Shown here: positions 15,724-24,040 of the stretch, in pieces
Layout of the letters: each line of letters begins with the position of its first letter
Position numbering within the stretch: the stretch's first letter is position 1
Source: Paenibacillus lignilyticus
GTDB taxonomy: Bacteria > Bacillota > Bacilli > Paenibacillales > Paenibacillaceae
Direction of reading: 5' to 3'
DNA length: 64,000 nucleotides
Assembly: GCF_017942085.1 (NCBI RefSeq)
Contig: NZ_JAGKSP010000014.1
Coordinates: forward strand, 62,001 to 126,000
Notes under the pieces: model-generated
Seen by the model: only the letters and a program-made list of their open reading frames with translations
What the model was told of the DNA's origin: nothing
Database searches by the model: none
Program-made: the position numbers and the translations under genes

Positions 15724-17037
15724 TTAACTTGCAGCATCGTCTAAAATAAGAACCCAGTCCTCGCCAATTCCGGAGGTTGGCGGTAGGAAGGTTTGTTTGC
15801 CTTGGTTCGGAATGGCCTGCCCCTGCGGATGAGCGCTCGAAGTCTCGCCCGTGCGCGGGTCATACCAGCTGGCGCGTACGTGGTCGCCTGTGATCCGGCC
15901 CATGCTCACTTCGAAGGGCTGGCCGGTTGCGCTATATACGTACATATAACCTCGCCCTCTGGCCGCCCGAATATGGTCTGCCCCTTCCAGCTGATTCGTG
16001 ATCAAGCTTTGATCCGGCACCAGCTCGAGGAACGGCCGCGATTCGAAGAGCGCACGCACATGCTTCATCTGGGCGGCGCCCGGGCGGCTCAAAGCCTCCT
16101 GCCAATGAAGCTTTGCTCCGCTATAAGCCGTCCGCCCGGGCTCATAGAATTGCCATACGCTCGTATGGCCGTAGACATGGCCGAAGGCGCCCGCCAAGAC
16201 CGCCCAGTATGCGGCTTGCCGGACATCATAATCGAGGAAGAAACCGAGCTCCTCGTTCCAATTGACCGAGTGGTCTTCATAGCGGGGTTCCCCATCGATT
16301 GTCGGCTTAGGCGGGTAGATATGATAGTCTTTGGCAATCAAATTGTAGTTCGCCAAATGCCGGCCGAAATGGCCGGATTGATGCGTATGGTAATCACACC
16401 ATTCGTCGTGATGGAACCAAATCGAGGAGGAAAAACCGCCCATGGGATGGTAGGTAATCAGGTGATTTCCGCCATCTCCTTCGCGCAATCCTCCTGCCAT
16501 CGCCCGCCACACCGCAATACGTTCATCGGGGTTCCGATCGCCGCCGAGAATCCAGACGATGTTCGGCTTGTCCTTGTATCGCTTGCCCACGTAACGGCCG
16601 AATTGGCGCGCGTTGTCCACGTTGAAGATTTCCGGTCCCTTCGCAAAGGGATTGCCCAGCAGCACCTTGTCTCCCCAAGTCGGCACGATACCTATGACAA
16701 GATCGAGCGATGCCGCATAATCGACGACATAATCAATATGCTTCCAATAATCATAGCGGTCCGCAATTTCCGCAGGACGCGACGGATCGTACTTGCCCGC
16801 CCCGTCCTGCAGCAGCGGCACCTCGCCATATGCGTTCTGCTCAGCCAGCCCTTCAAGCTCGAAGAGAATGACCGCCTGCACGACATTAAAGCCCTGCTCC
16901 TTACGGGTTTCCAGATAGGCGGCTGTCTGCTCCCGGTCAAGCCGGTGGAACAGCTCCCATGCGGTATCGCCCATGTAGAAGAAAGGCGCACCGTCTTCTT
17001 TCATCATAAATCTTTTATTCTCGGATATGTTCAGCAT
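15724..17037 (-). CDS. DUF4038 (GH140 apiosidase-like) putative glycoside hydrolase
   Basis: 437 residues. The N-terminal barrel begins with the DUF4038 signature (DGAPFFYMGDTAWELFHRL, then YLETRKEQGFNVVQAVI) and carries WILGGDRNP and FHHDEWCDYHTHQSGH. The C-terminal ~90 residues (YVYSATGQPFEVSMGR, ASWYDPRTGE) match the Collagen_bind_2 domain often fused to DUF4038. Characterised members cleave terminal apiose from plant rhamnogalacturonan II side chains. No signal peptide is seen. AAAGGTG precedes the ATG. It lies 31 bases behind the DUF2961 gene, so the two are co-transcribed. Confidence 0.8.
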   Translation of the reverse strand: MLNISENKRFMMKEDGAPFFYMGDTAWELFHRLDREQTAAYLETRKEQGFNVVQAVILFELEGLAEQNAYGEVPLLQDGAGKYDPSRPAEIADRYDYWKHIDYVVDYAASLDLVIGIVPTWGDKVLLGNPFAKGPEIFNVDNARQFGRYVGKRYKDKPNIVWILGGDRNPDERIAVWRAMAGGLREGDGGNHLITYHPMGGFSSSIWFHHDEWCDYHTHQSGHFGRHLANYNLIAKDYHIYPPKPTIDGEPRYEDHSVNWNEELGFFLDYDVRQAAYWAVLAGAFGHVYGHTSVWQFYEPGRTAYSGAKLHWQEALSRPGAAQMKHVRALFESRPFLELVPDQSLITNQLEGADHIRAARGRGYMYVYSATGQPFEVSMGRITGDHVRASWYDPRTGETSSAHPQGQAIPNQGKQTFLPPTSGIGEDWVLILDDAAS

Positions 17038-17068
17038 GATGGCCTTCGCACCTTTCGAGCTTCATTTG

Positions 17069-18211
17069 TTAGCCTTGCGGTCTCTGTGTCCGCCACTCAT
17101 TGCCCCACAGCTTCGTTCCTCCACCGAATGCTTTGCGGTATTCCTGCCGCCAATAATGCACATCGTGCAAATTAAGCAGCGGGATGTTTTGCCTTCCGGC
17201 CCGGTCAGGAAGCTTCGGATAAGGCTTATGCGGTTCTGATTGATACCAGTACGCCACCGTGGCGAGATCCAGCGTCAGCACGTTTCCATGACCATGCTCC
17301 ATGCTCGCGCGCAACGATTTCTCGAAATACACCGGATCCTCCAGCATGAAGCGGTAGCAATGCGTCCTTCCCAGAAATCCGGTTTCCCCTTCATTGATCT
17401 TGGCGATGCCGAAGTAAGGATGCATGAACACTTCCTTCGGACACCAAGCCGTATTGAAATAATCCTCCGTCCCCGTGCCATGCAAGGATCCCGGCCATTC
17501 TTCGCCGTCGATCATCCACATGTCATCGCCTTCCCCGTACCACATGGGACTCGGGTTATCGACGAAGTAATTCAGCCCTACGAAATGACCTTTTCCTTCT
17601 ATATCCGCAAACACATAATTGTTTTTGTCATCCAAAGTCGGCTTCAGCGGCACGATCTCAAGCAAACCCTCGTTCTCGCCGTCTTCGGGATCCGCCTCCG
17701 TCAGCTCACGCCGCCAATGCGCATGGAATCTTCCTATATCCTCTTCGAGCTCATCATGCTCTTCATAATCTACATAGTAATAGAGGGCATCCATCGGCAG
17801 GTCCGAATCATTCTCCACCGTAATGACTGCGCCTTGCCCAAACGGCATCGGAAAATAGCAATTCAGCCCTCTTCCCCCCTGCGGCGCGGCTGCCAGCGGC
17901 AAAGACATGAACGGGTAGGATTGGCCCCAGCCTTGTCCGAAGAAATCCCCGATCGGCGACTCCACGCTCGGCTCGCTTTCCCCATCCCAGTACATGCGCA
18001 GCACCGCATTTCGGCGAATCATATTATCGCTCGTGCTGATAGTCATCCAGATATGGCGGATAATGCCCGCTCCTTCGATCCGCGCAATTTCCTTGACCTC
18101 TCCTGCGCCGATCGGCACCGAATCCTTGTTAAAGCCGGCTCGGTCATAGCTGGAAATCCGCTTCGTTCTTCTACCGCTTTGAAGCTTGTAGATACCGTCA
18201 AGTATGGACAT
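17069..18211 (-). CDS. DUF2961/GH172-like glycoside hydrolase
   Basis: 380 residues. The family hallmark GTGTEDYFNTAW is present near residue 250, and the N terminus shows ISSYDRAGFNKDSVPIGAGE and IIRHIWMTI as in DUF2961. GH172 members with this fold hydrolyse fructofuranoside or D-arabinofuranoside links. The Glu of GTGTED is a conserved catalytic candidate. No signal peptide is visible, so the enzyme is probably cytoplasmic. GAGGAGC lies seven bases before the ATG. It is the first gene of the minus-strand carbohydrate locus; its leader holds a terminator-like hairpin. The exact substrate cannot be given. Confidence 0.82.
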   Translation of the reverse strand: MSILDGIYKLQSGRRTKRISSYDRAGFNKDSVPIGAGEVKEIARIEGAGIIRHIWMTISTSDNMIRRNAVLRMYWDGESEPSVESPIGDFFGQGWGQSYPFMSLPLAAAPQGGRGLNCYFPMPFGQGAVITVENDSDLPMDALYYYVDYEEHDELEEDIGRFHAHWRRELTEADPEDGENEGLLEIVPLKPTLDDKNNYVFADIEGKGHFVGLNYFVDNPSPMWYGEGDDMWMIDGEEWPGSLHGTGTEDYFNTAWCPKEVFMHPYFGIAKINEGETGFLGRTHCYRFMLEDPVYFEKSLRASMEHGHGNVLTLDLATVAYWYQSEPHKPYPKLPDRAGRQNIPLLNLHDVHYWRQEYRKAFGGGTKLWGNEWRTQRPQG

Positions 18212-18265
18212 GCTGATCGCTCCTCTATGGATAGGATATATTGTACGATTTATAAATCTGCCTGC

Positions 18266-18301
18266 TCCAAAAAAACTCCTGATCCTTAACGGTCAGGAGT
18301 T
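18266..18301 (-). terminator. Terminator inside the leader of the carbohydrate operon
   Basis: AACTCCTGA and its complement (18274-18282, 18293-18301) form a 9-bp stem, followed on the minus strand by seven T. It lies between the predicted promoter at 18349 and the DUF2961 start at 18211, where it could act as an attenuator. Confidence 0.75.
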
Positions 18302-18348
18302 ATCGTATTACGCATACTTTACAGGTCCCGCATTCGCTTCCTATCTCG

Positions 18349-18377
18349 ATTATAGGCGTGCGCAAGTGCGGCAACAA
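18349..18377 (-). promoter_or_regulatory. Sigma-A-like promoter of the carbohydrate operon
   Basis: On the minus strand TTGTTG (18372-18377) and TATAAT (18349-18354) are 17 bases apart. The predicted start at about 18342 gives a leader of about 130 bases before the DUF2961 gene. Confidence 0.6.
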
Positions 18378-18493
18378 CGTGAAATCATTGACTCACGTAG
18401 TCTTTCATTTACCTTTTTTCATGAAAGGAATACATTTTTTAACGCTGGTCTTTTCGAGTCGCTTCAACTAAGATAAGAGAGGTTCATTTAATC

Positions 18494-18511
18494 GTTCAAT
18501 ATTTTTTGAAC
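18494..18511. promoter_or_regulatory. Inverted repeat upstream of the SLH nucleotidase
   Basis: GTTCAA and TTGAAC flank six bases, about 27 bases before the start codon. It may be an operator or an RNA hairpin in the leader. No clear promoter was found in the rest of this 326-bp gap on the plus strand. Confidence 0.35.
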
Positions 18512-18537
18512 AAACTTTACTAGGGGAGTGGAGCAGC

Positions 18538-21111
18538 ATGAGAAACAGAGAAAGTAAACGAGCTGGCAAGTTTGTTGCAACTACATTAGCAGTAGGATTG
18601 CTTGCACTGCCATTTAGCGGGATCGTATCCGCAGAAGCAGAAGGAAGCTCAACATTGAAGCTTAGCATTATGGAAACGACGGACATTCATACGAATTTGA
18701 TGTCCTACGATTACTACAAGGATGCTGCAGCTCCGACCGTAGGTTTAGCCAGAACGGCTAACCTCGTTAAACAAGTTCGCGAACAATCCCCTAATACGTT
18801 CTTGGTCGACAATGGAGACCTGATTCAAGGCACGCCGCTCGGCACGTACAAAGCGAAAGTCGCTCCGCTGAAAGCAGGCGAGATTCACCCGGTTTACAAG
18901 GCGATGAATCTAATGGGCTACGATGTAGCTACACTGGGCAACCATGAGTTCAACTACGGCCTTGATTACCTAAGCCAAGCGATCAAAGGCGCAAACTTCC
19001 CTTATATCTCCGCTAACGTATATGTAGATGATAAGGATAACAACCCTGACAATGACCTAAACAAATTCGAGCCGTACAAGCTCATTGAGAAAAAGTACAA
19101 AGACGAAGCCGGACAAGAGCAAACGCTCAAAATCGGCGTAATCGGTTTTGTGCCTCCGCAAATTATGGACTGGGACAAAGCATCGCTTGAAGGCAATGTC
19201 ATCACGAAGGATATCGTGGAAACGGCCGAGAAATTCATTCCCGTCATGAAGGCTGAAGGCGCGGATATCATTATCGCCATGGCGCACACCGGCTTTAACG
19301 GCAACGCGGCGGCACATGTGAAAGCGGAAGATGCCGTATTGCCGCTAAGCAAAGTGCCTGGCATTGATGCCATCACGTTTTCGCACACGCATAAGGTATT
19401 CCCTGCAGTTGACGAGAAGTCCCTTGATGCGCTGTTCAAAGACGCTTCCGGCAAAGTATTGCCCGGCGTAGACAACGCTAAAGGCACAATCAACGGCGTA
19501 CCTGCCGTTCAAGCCGGTTACGGCGGCAGCGACCTCGGCGTAATCGACCTTACGCTGGAGAAGCAAGACGGCAAATGGAAAGTGGCGGCTTCCCAGTCCT
19601 CCACGAAATCCATCTATGACAAAGTAGCGAAGAAATCGCTCGTTGACGAAGATCCTGCGATTGCAGCAGCGGTTAAAGCGGATCACGATGCGACCATTCA
19701 ATATGCGAACAACCCAATCGGTACAACGACTTCGCCGATTCACAGCTATTTTGCCCTGGTTCAAGACGATCCATCGGTTCAAATTGTAACCAACGCGCAG
19801 AAATGGTACGTGGAGCAATACGTGAAGGACAACTTGCCGCAATACAAAGACACGCCGATTCTGTCGGTTGGCGCTCCGTTTAAAGCCGGCCGCAACGGCG
19901 TAGAAGAATATACCGAAATTAAAGCAGGCCCTCTTGCGATTAAGAGCGCAGGCGATCTTTACCTCTACGACAACACGATGAAAGCTATTCTGGTTAAAGG
20001 TTCTGTCGTTAAAGAATGGCTTGAAATGTCGGCAGGCAAGTTCAATCAGATCGATCCGACTGTCAAAGAAGAGCAAGCTTTGCTGAACGCAAGCTTCCCG
20101 GTCTACAACTTTGACGTCATTGACGGCGTAACGTATCAAGTCGATGTTACGAAGCCGGCGAAATACAAAGCAGACGGTACTGTCAGCAATGCGGACTCCA
20201 GCCGTATCATCAACCTGAAATACAAAGGTAAAGCGGTAGATCCGAACCAAGACTTTATCGTGGTAACGAACAACTACCGTGCAAGCGGCGGCGGTAACTT
20301 CCCAGGCGTTAAAGGAAGCAAGTACATCATTGATTCCACCGAAGAGAACCGTCAAATTTTGATGGATTACATCACGGAAAATAAAGAGATCAACCCATCG
20401 ATCGACAACAACTGGTCGATCGCGCCAATCTACGGCGATGTGAATGTCACGTTCGCTTCTTCTCCGAAGGCTGAAGGTTATGCGAAAGCAACGAGCAACA
20501 TCCGTTACTTGGACAAAACAGACGACAAAGGCTTTGGCATCTTCTCCATCAACTTGAACAAAACGTTCCGTGACGTACCTGCTTCGCACTGGGCTTACCC
20601 ATCGATTCAGCGTCTGGCGGCTAAACAAATCGTGCAAGGCAAGAACGAAACCGACTTTGATCCGAATGCACAAGTTACACGCGCTGAGTTTGCGACTATG
20701 CTTGTGAAAGCACTGAATCTTAAGCCAACCGCAACTACAGTGTCGTTCAAAGACGTTCCGGCAGGAAGCTGGTACGCTGACGCGGTAGCAGCAGCTTATG
20801 GCAATGGTTTGGTTAAAGGCATCAGCAACGATCTGTTTGCGCCGACTGCAAGCATCACGCGTGAGCAAATGGCTGTAATGGCTAAGAATGCGCTGGATCT
20901 TCAAGCAGCGGAAGCGCAAGAAGCAGCTGCCGCGATTACATTCGCAGACGGCGACACGATCAGCACTTGGGCAAAATCCAGCGTTGATGCTGTAACCGGC
21001 AAAGGCATCATGAATGGCCGCGGAAACAACAAGTTTGTGCCGAAAGCGACTTCGACACGCGCGGAAGCAGCCAAAGTGATTGACCTGGTTATGACAAGCG
21101 TAACGAAGTAA
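18538..21111 (+). CDS. S-layer-anchored 5'-nucleotidase / 2',3'-cyclic phosphodiesterase
   Basis: 857 residues. Signal peptide to about residue 33 (AVGLLALPFSGIVSAEA). The calcineurin-like metallophosphatase domain has METTDIHTNL, LVDNGDLIQGTPLG, TLGNHEFNYG, AMAHTGFNG and FSHTHKVFP, the expected metal ligands. A 5'-nucleotidase C-terminal domain follows (residues ~390-620). The last ~180 residues are three SLH repeats starting at FRDVPASHWAYPS, FKDVPAGSWYADA and FADGDTISTWAKS. It should release phosphate and nucleosides from extracellular nucleotides while bound to the cell wall. One oddity is Ser in place of the usual Gly before HTH. It has its own terminator. Confidence 0.92.
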   Translation: MRNRESKRAGKFVATTLAVGLLALPFSGIVSAEAEGSSTLKLSIMETTDIHTNLMSYDYYKDAAAPTVGLARTANLVKQVREQSPNTFLVDNGDLIQGTPLGTYKAKVAPLKAGEIHPVYKAMNLMGYDVATLGNHEFNYGLDYLSQAIKGANFPYISANVYVDDKDNNPDNDLNKFEPYKLIEKKYKDEAGQEQTLKIGVIGFVPPQIMDWDKASLEGNVITKDIVETAEKFIPVMKAEGADIIIAMAHTGFNGNAAAHVKAEDAVLPLSKVPGIDAITFSHTHKVFPAVDEKSLDALFKDASGKVLPGVDNAKGTINGVPAVQAGYGGSDLGVIDLTLEKQDGKWKVAASQSSTKSIYDKVAKKSLVDEDPAIAAAVKADHDATIQYANNPIGTTTSPIHSYFALVQDDPSVQIVTNAQKWYVEQYVKDNLPQYKDTPILSVGAPFKAGRNGVEEYTEIKAGPLAIKSAGDLYLYDNTMKAILVKGSVVKEWLEMSAGKFNQIDPTVKEEQALLNASFPVYNFDVIDGVTYQVDVTKPAKYKADGTVSNADSSRIINLKYKGKAVDPNQDFIVVTNNYRASGGGNFPGVKGSKYIIDSTEENRQILMDYITENKEINPSIDNNWSIAPIYGDVNVTFASSPKAEGYAKATSNIRYLDKTDDKGFGIFSINLNKTFRDVPASHWAYPSIQRLAAKQIVQGKNETDFDPNAQVTRAEFATMLVKALNLKPTATTVSFKDVPAGSWYADAVAAAYGNGLVKGISNDLFAPTASITREQMAVMAKNALDLQAAEAQEAAAAITFADGDTISTWAKSSVDAVTGKGIMNGRGNNKFVPKATSTRAEAAKVIDLVMTSVTK

Positions 21112-21128
21112 TCGTTCGGAAAGACCAT

Positions 21129-21183
21129 AAGACCCGTGAGACGGACACTTGGATTCAAGTGACCTCTTGCGGGTCTTTTTTTG
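21129..21183 (+). terminator. Terminator after the SLH nucleotidase
   Basis: AAGACCCG (21129) pairs with CGGGTCTT (21170), with an inner ACTTG/CAAGT hairpin, followed by a T-run. Confidence 0.8.
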
Positions 21184-21213
21184 ACCGAATTCATGGTAGA
21201 TGCCGAATTTAAT

Positions 21214-21247
21214 GAAAAAAGGGTACCCTAATTAGGTACCTTTTTCT
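21214..21247. terminator. Second hairpin with T tract before the marR gene
   Basis: AAAAGGGTACC and GGTACCTTTTT flank a short A/T loop and form a stem with A and T tails on both sides. It probably backs up the previous terminator and insulates the marR promoter. Confidence 0.6.
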
Positions 21248-21263
21248 TATTTATATATCAATA

Positions 21264-21292
21264 TTGACATATAGTTAGTTCCGTAGCATAAT
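21264..21292 (+). promoter_or_regulatory. marR-MFS operon promoter
   Basis: TTGACA (21264) and CATAAT (21287) at exactly 17 bases, a near-consensus sigma-A promoter. Confidence 0.8.
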
Positions 21293-21294
21293 AC

Positions 21295-21320
21295 TTCGTA
21301 TGCGAAATTTCGTATGCGAA
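21295..21320. promoter_or_regulatory. Tandem MarR operator
   Basis: TTCGTATGCGAA occurs twice (21295-21306 and 21309-21320), spaced by 14 bases. Each copy is an inverted repeat with TTCG/CGAA arms. The pair covers the predicted transcription start, so binding would block the promoter. Confidence 0.75.
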
Positions 21321-21351
21321 ATAAATTACGGCATGCTTAGGAGGCCCTCCA

Positions 21352-21801
21352 ATGGATGAACAACAACGTATCCTTCAAATATTCCAGAGCTACCGCGAGG
21401 TTAATCAAGCCTTCTTCCAAGTGATGAAGAAAGTCGCGCAGCAGCATCGGATCACGCCGATTCAGCTCATCGTCATTCGCATCTTGAAGGAACATCCCGA
21501 GATTAAACTAACGGAGCTGGCCGAGAAACTAAACCTTGGCAACAGCACGACCAGCGGCATCATCGATCGAATGGTTCGGGATGATCTCGTGTGCCGGGCG
21601 CGCACCGAGGCGGATCGCCGAGCTATGACGCTAACGCTCTCCGATAAAGGAAACACCTTGTGGGAAGAGTCGAATACGACGCGCACGCTGCTGTACCAGC
21701 CTCTTCTTCAATTGTCCGAGGAGGATCAACAGCAATTCCTCCGTATCCAAACCGAAATTTTAGGCATCTTAAGAAAAGTGAAAGAGGATGGTGCTATATG
21801 A
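21352..21801 (+). CDS. MarR-family transcriptional regulator
   Basis: 149 residues with the MarR winged helix: ITPIQLIVIRILKEHPEIKL, LAEKLNLGNSTTSGIIDRM (recognition helix) and VCRARTEADRRAMTLTLSDKG (wing). AGGAGG is seven bases before the ATG. It is the first gene of an operon with an MFS drug exporter that overlaps it by four bases. The tandem operator over its promoter indicates self-repression that is lifted by a small molecule, perhaps a substrate of the pump. Confidence 0.93.
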   Translation: MDEQQRILQIFQSYREVNQAFFQVMKKVAQQHRITPIQLIVIRILKEHPEIKLTELAEKLNLGNSTTSGIIDRMVRDDLVCRARTEADRRAMTLTLSDKGNTLWEESNTTRTLLYQPLLQLSEEDQQQFLRIQTEILGILRKVKEDGAI

Positions 21802-23294
21802 CCAGCATGATAAGCTCAACCTTACGTAAAGGTCCGATCATGGCCTCGCTGCTTCTCGCAGCATTCGTAGCGTTGCTCAGCCAAACCGTATTAAATGTCG
21901 CCCTGCCCAAAATGATGGAAGACCTGAACGTGAACGAGAGCACCATCCAGTGGCTGTCCAACGGCTACATGCTCGTAAACGGCGTGCTCGTACCGATTAG
22001 CGCCTTCTTGTTCAATCGTTTCTCTACCCGTAAGCTGTTCTTGGTGGCCTCTTCATTGTTCGCCATCGGAACGATCATATGCGCTTTCTCCGGCGACTTT
22101 GGCGTGCTGCTCTCAGGGCGTCTTGTGCAAGCTGTCGGCGCCGGTATCCTTATGCCGCTCATGTCCGTCGTCATTCTAACGATCTTCCCTGTTGAAGAAC
22201 GCGGCAAAGCGATGGGGATGATGGGGATCGCCATGATTTTCGCGCCGGCCATTGGGCCAACGATGTCCGGATGGGTCGTCGAGCATTACGACTGGCATGT
22301 CCTGTTCTACATCATCATGCCGCTTGCTATCTTGGCCGTCATCATCGGCGCCATCTTCATGAAGGATGTTATCAAGACCAGTCTTCCTAAGCTCGATACG
22401 CTTGGCGTTGTCCTATCCACCGTCGGCTTCGGCGGACTCCTGTATGGCTTTAGCGACGCTGGCACGGCCGGCTGGGGCAGCACGACCGTTATTGTCTGTC
22501 TCGCATTAGGCGGGCTATCTTTATTGCTTTTCGTTATCCGATCACTTACGGCCGAGAAACCGCTGCTTGATCTGAATGTATTCAAGTATCCGATGTTCTC
22601 ATTGACGACACTGATCAATGCGATCATCACGATGGCGATGTTCTCCGGTATGATTCTGCTTCCGATCTTCCTGCAGAACATCCGCGGCTTCTCCCCGCTG
22701 GACTCCGGTTTGCTGCTGCTTCCGGGAGCCATTCTAATGGGCATTATGTCGCCGATCACGGGGATGATTTTCGATAAAGTCGGTGCTCGCTGGCTGGCTG
22801 TCGTCGGTCTCGTCATTACGACGATCACCACGTATGAATTCAGCCATTTGACTGCCGACTCGACTTATAATCACATGATGCTGATCTATACGCTGCGGAT
22901 GTTCGGGATGTCGATGCTCATGATGCCAATCCAGACAGCCGGCATGAACCAGCTGCCGCGCCGCTTGAACGCGCACGGATCGGCCATGTCGCAGACGCTT
23001 CGTAACGTCTCCGGTGCACTCGGCACCGCGATTCTGGTCACGCTTATGACGAACAAGACAGCGTCCCACGCCAAGGAGCTTATCCTTGCAGGCAATGTCG
23101 ATACGACCGACCAAACCAAAATGGCGGAAATCACGCAAACGGCGATGATCTACGGCATCAATCACTCCTTCGTCGTCGCTACTTGGCTGACTGTGGCCGC
23201 GCTCGTACTGGCCTTCTTCATCCGCAAGGTGAAGCCACATGAAGAGCCTGCGGCTTCACGCGCCGACTTCACTAATTTTGACGATGTGGAATAA
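21798..23294 (+). CDS. MFS multidrug exporter, DHA2 (EmrB/QacA) type
   Basis: 498 residues and about 14 membrane helices. Motifs include FVALLSQTVLNVALPKMMEDL and WLSNGYMLVNGVLVPISAFL (DHA2 helices 1-2) and LVQAVGAGILMPLMSVVIL with FPVEERGKAMGMMG (motif A/B region). The start is the ATG at 21798, whose ATGA overlaps the marR stop; the longer open frame upstream reads through marR and is not real. It should export cationic or lipophilic drugs using the proton gradient and is controlled by the linked MarR protein. Confidence 0.92.
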   Translation: MTSMISSTLRKGPIMASLLLAAFVALLSQTVLNVALPKMMEDLNVNESTIQWLSNGYMLVNGVLVPISAFLFNRFSTRKLFLVASSLFAIGTIICAFSGDFGVLLSGRLVQAVGAGILMPLMSVVILTIFPVEERGKAMGMMGIAMIFAPAIGPTMSGWVVEHYDWHVLFYIIMPLAILAVIIGAIFMKDVIKTSLPKLDTLGVVLSTVGFGGLLYGFSDAGTAGWGSTTVIVCLALGGLSLLLFVIRSLTAEKPLLDLNVFKYPMFSLTTLINAIITMAMFSGMILLPIFLQNIRGFSPLDSGLLLLPGAILMGIMSPITGMIFDKVGARWLAVVGLVITTITTYEFSHLTADSTYNHMMLIYTLRMFGMSMLMMPIQTAGMNQLPRRLNAHGSAMSQTLRNVSGALGTAILVTLMTNKTASHAKELILAGNVDTTDQTKMAEITQTAMIYGINHSFVVATWLTVAALVLAFFIRKVKPHEEPAASRADFTNFDDVE

Positions 23295-23299
23295 TACAA

Positions 23300-23341
23300 A
23301 AGGCCGGGAATTCTCCGCTTACGGAGATCCCGGCCTTCTTT
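23300..23341. terminator. Bidirectional terminator between the MFS and DUF975 genes
   Basis: AAGGCCGGGA and its complement with inner CTCCG/CGGAG pairing, followed by TCTTTATT. Convergent genes. Confidence 0.85.
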
Positions 23342-23350
23342 ATTGCTATA

Positions 23351-23962
23351 TTAGGCGACGATACGATTTTCTTGCACGCCGCCGCGCAGATCCTCATAGA
23401 AATGAGCCATCGATGTGCTGAAATACGGTCCTAACCAGAGGAAGCCAACACCAAGCGTTGGAATGCACAACAGGAACCAACCCAAGAAGGACAAGTAGAG
23501 CACAAACAATCTCCATTTGTTCCCCGCCATCATGGCCTTGCTGCGGTTAATTGCTTCCGTAGGCGCCATGCCCGGATTATCCCTCAAAATATAATAGGAC
23601 TGCGAGTAGCGCATTGCCGCGATGATCCCCGGAACGAGGAGCAACAGCGTCCACAGCAAAGTGAATATCGACATGACGACGTAAAGCACAAGCGAATCTC
23701 TATATCGCTCAAATCCTCTAAGAACTCCGGCAGCATCAGGCACGTTCCTCCGAGCATAATCCAAGTAATGATTATAGATTCCATACGTTAAGGGAGCTTC
23801 CATTAGGATACTGATGATCCATCCAATATAATTAATTTTATTGGTGACCGTACTAACGATAATTGAAATGATCACGAACATTAAGAAGTGCAGGACAGCC
23901 GGTTTCCAGTTCCCTGATAAGCTCTGTCTTGCTCTGGCACGAATTTGAGGACGAGTGAGCAT
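23351..23962 (-). CDS. DUF975-family membrane protein (copy 1)
   Basis: 203 residues, about five helices. The start MLTRPQIRARARQSLSGNWK and the stretch LVPGIIAAMRYSQSYYILRD match DUF975. The function of this family is unknown; it is widespread in Firmicutes. A close paralogue lies at 26905 and differs mainly in conservative changes, so the two arose by duplication. AGGGGG lies eleven bases before the ATG. This copy has an extra tail (GGVQENRIVA). Confidence 0.85.
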   Translation of the reverse strand: MLTRPQIRARARQSLSGNWKPAVLHFLMFVIISIIVSTVTNKINYIGWIISILMEAPLTYGIYNHYLDYARRNVPDAAGVLRGFERYRDSLVLYVVMSIFTLLWTLLLLVPGIIAAMRYSQSYYILRDNPGMAPTEAINRSKAMMAGNKWRLFVLYLSFLGWFLLCIPTLGVGFLWLGPYFSTSMAHFYEDLRGGVQENRIVA

Positions 23963-24040
23963 GTGTCGAATTTCCCCCTGCTATCTGATAGTGGATTGCA
24001 ATCCCATCTTACCTTGCCAAGCCGGGACTTCACAACCGTT

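Noticed and set aside
15793..17175. Open frame of 460 codons antisense to the DUF4038 gene
   Set aside because: The opposite strand has clear DUF4038 motifs, and this frame has no recognisable domain.
19345..20919. Long open frame (524 codons) antisense to the SLH nucleotidase
   Set aside because: It is a mirror of a well-supported gene with good codon use. It has an implausible Cys/Arg/Phe-rich sequence and no ribosome binding site.
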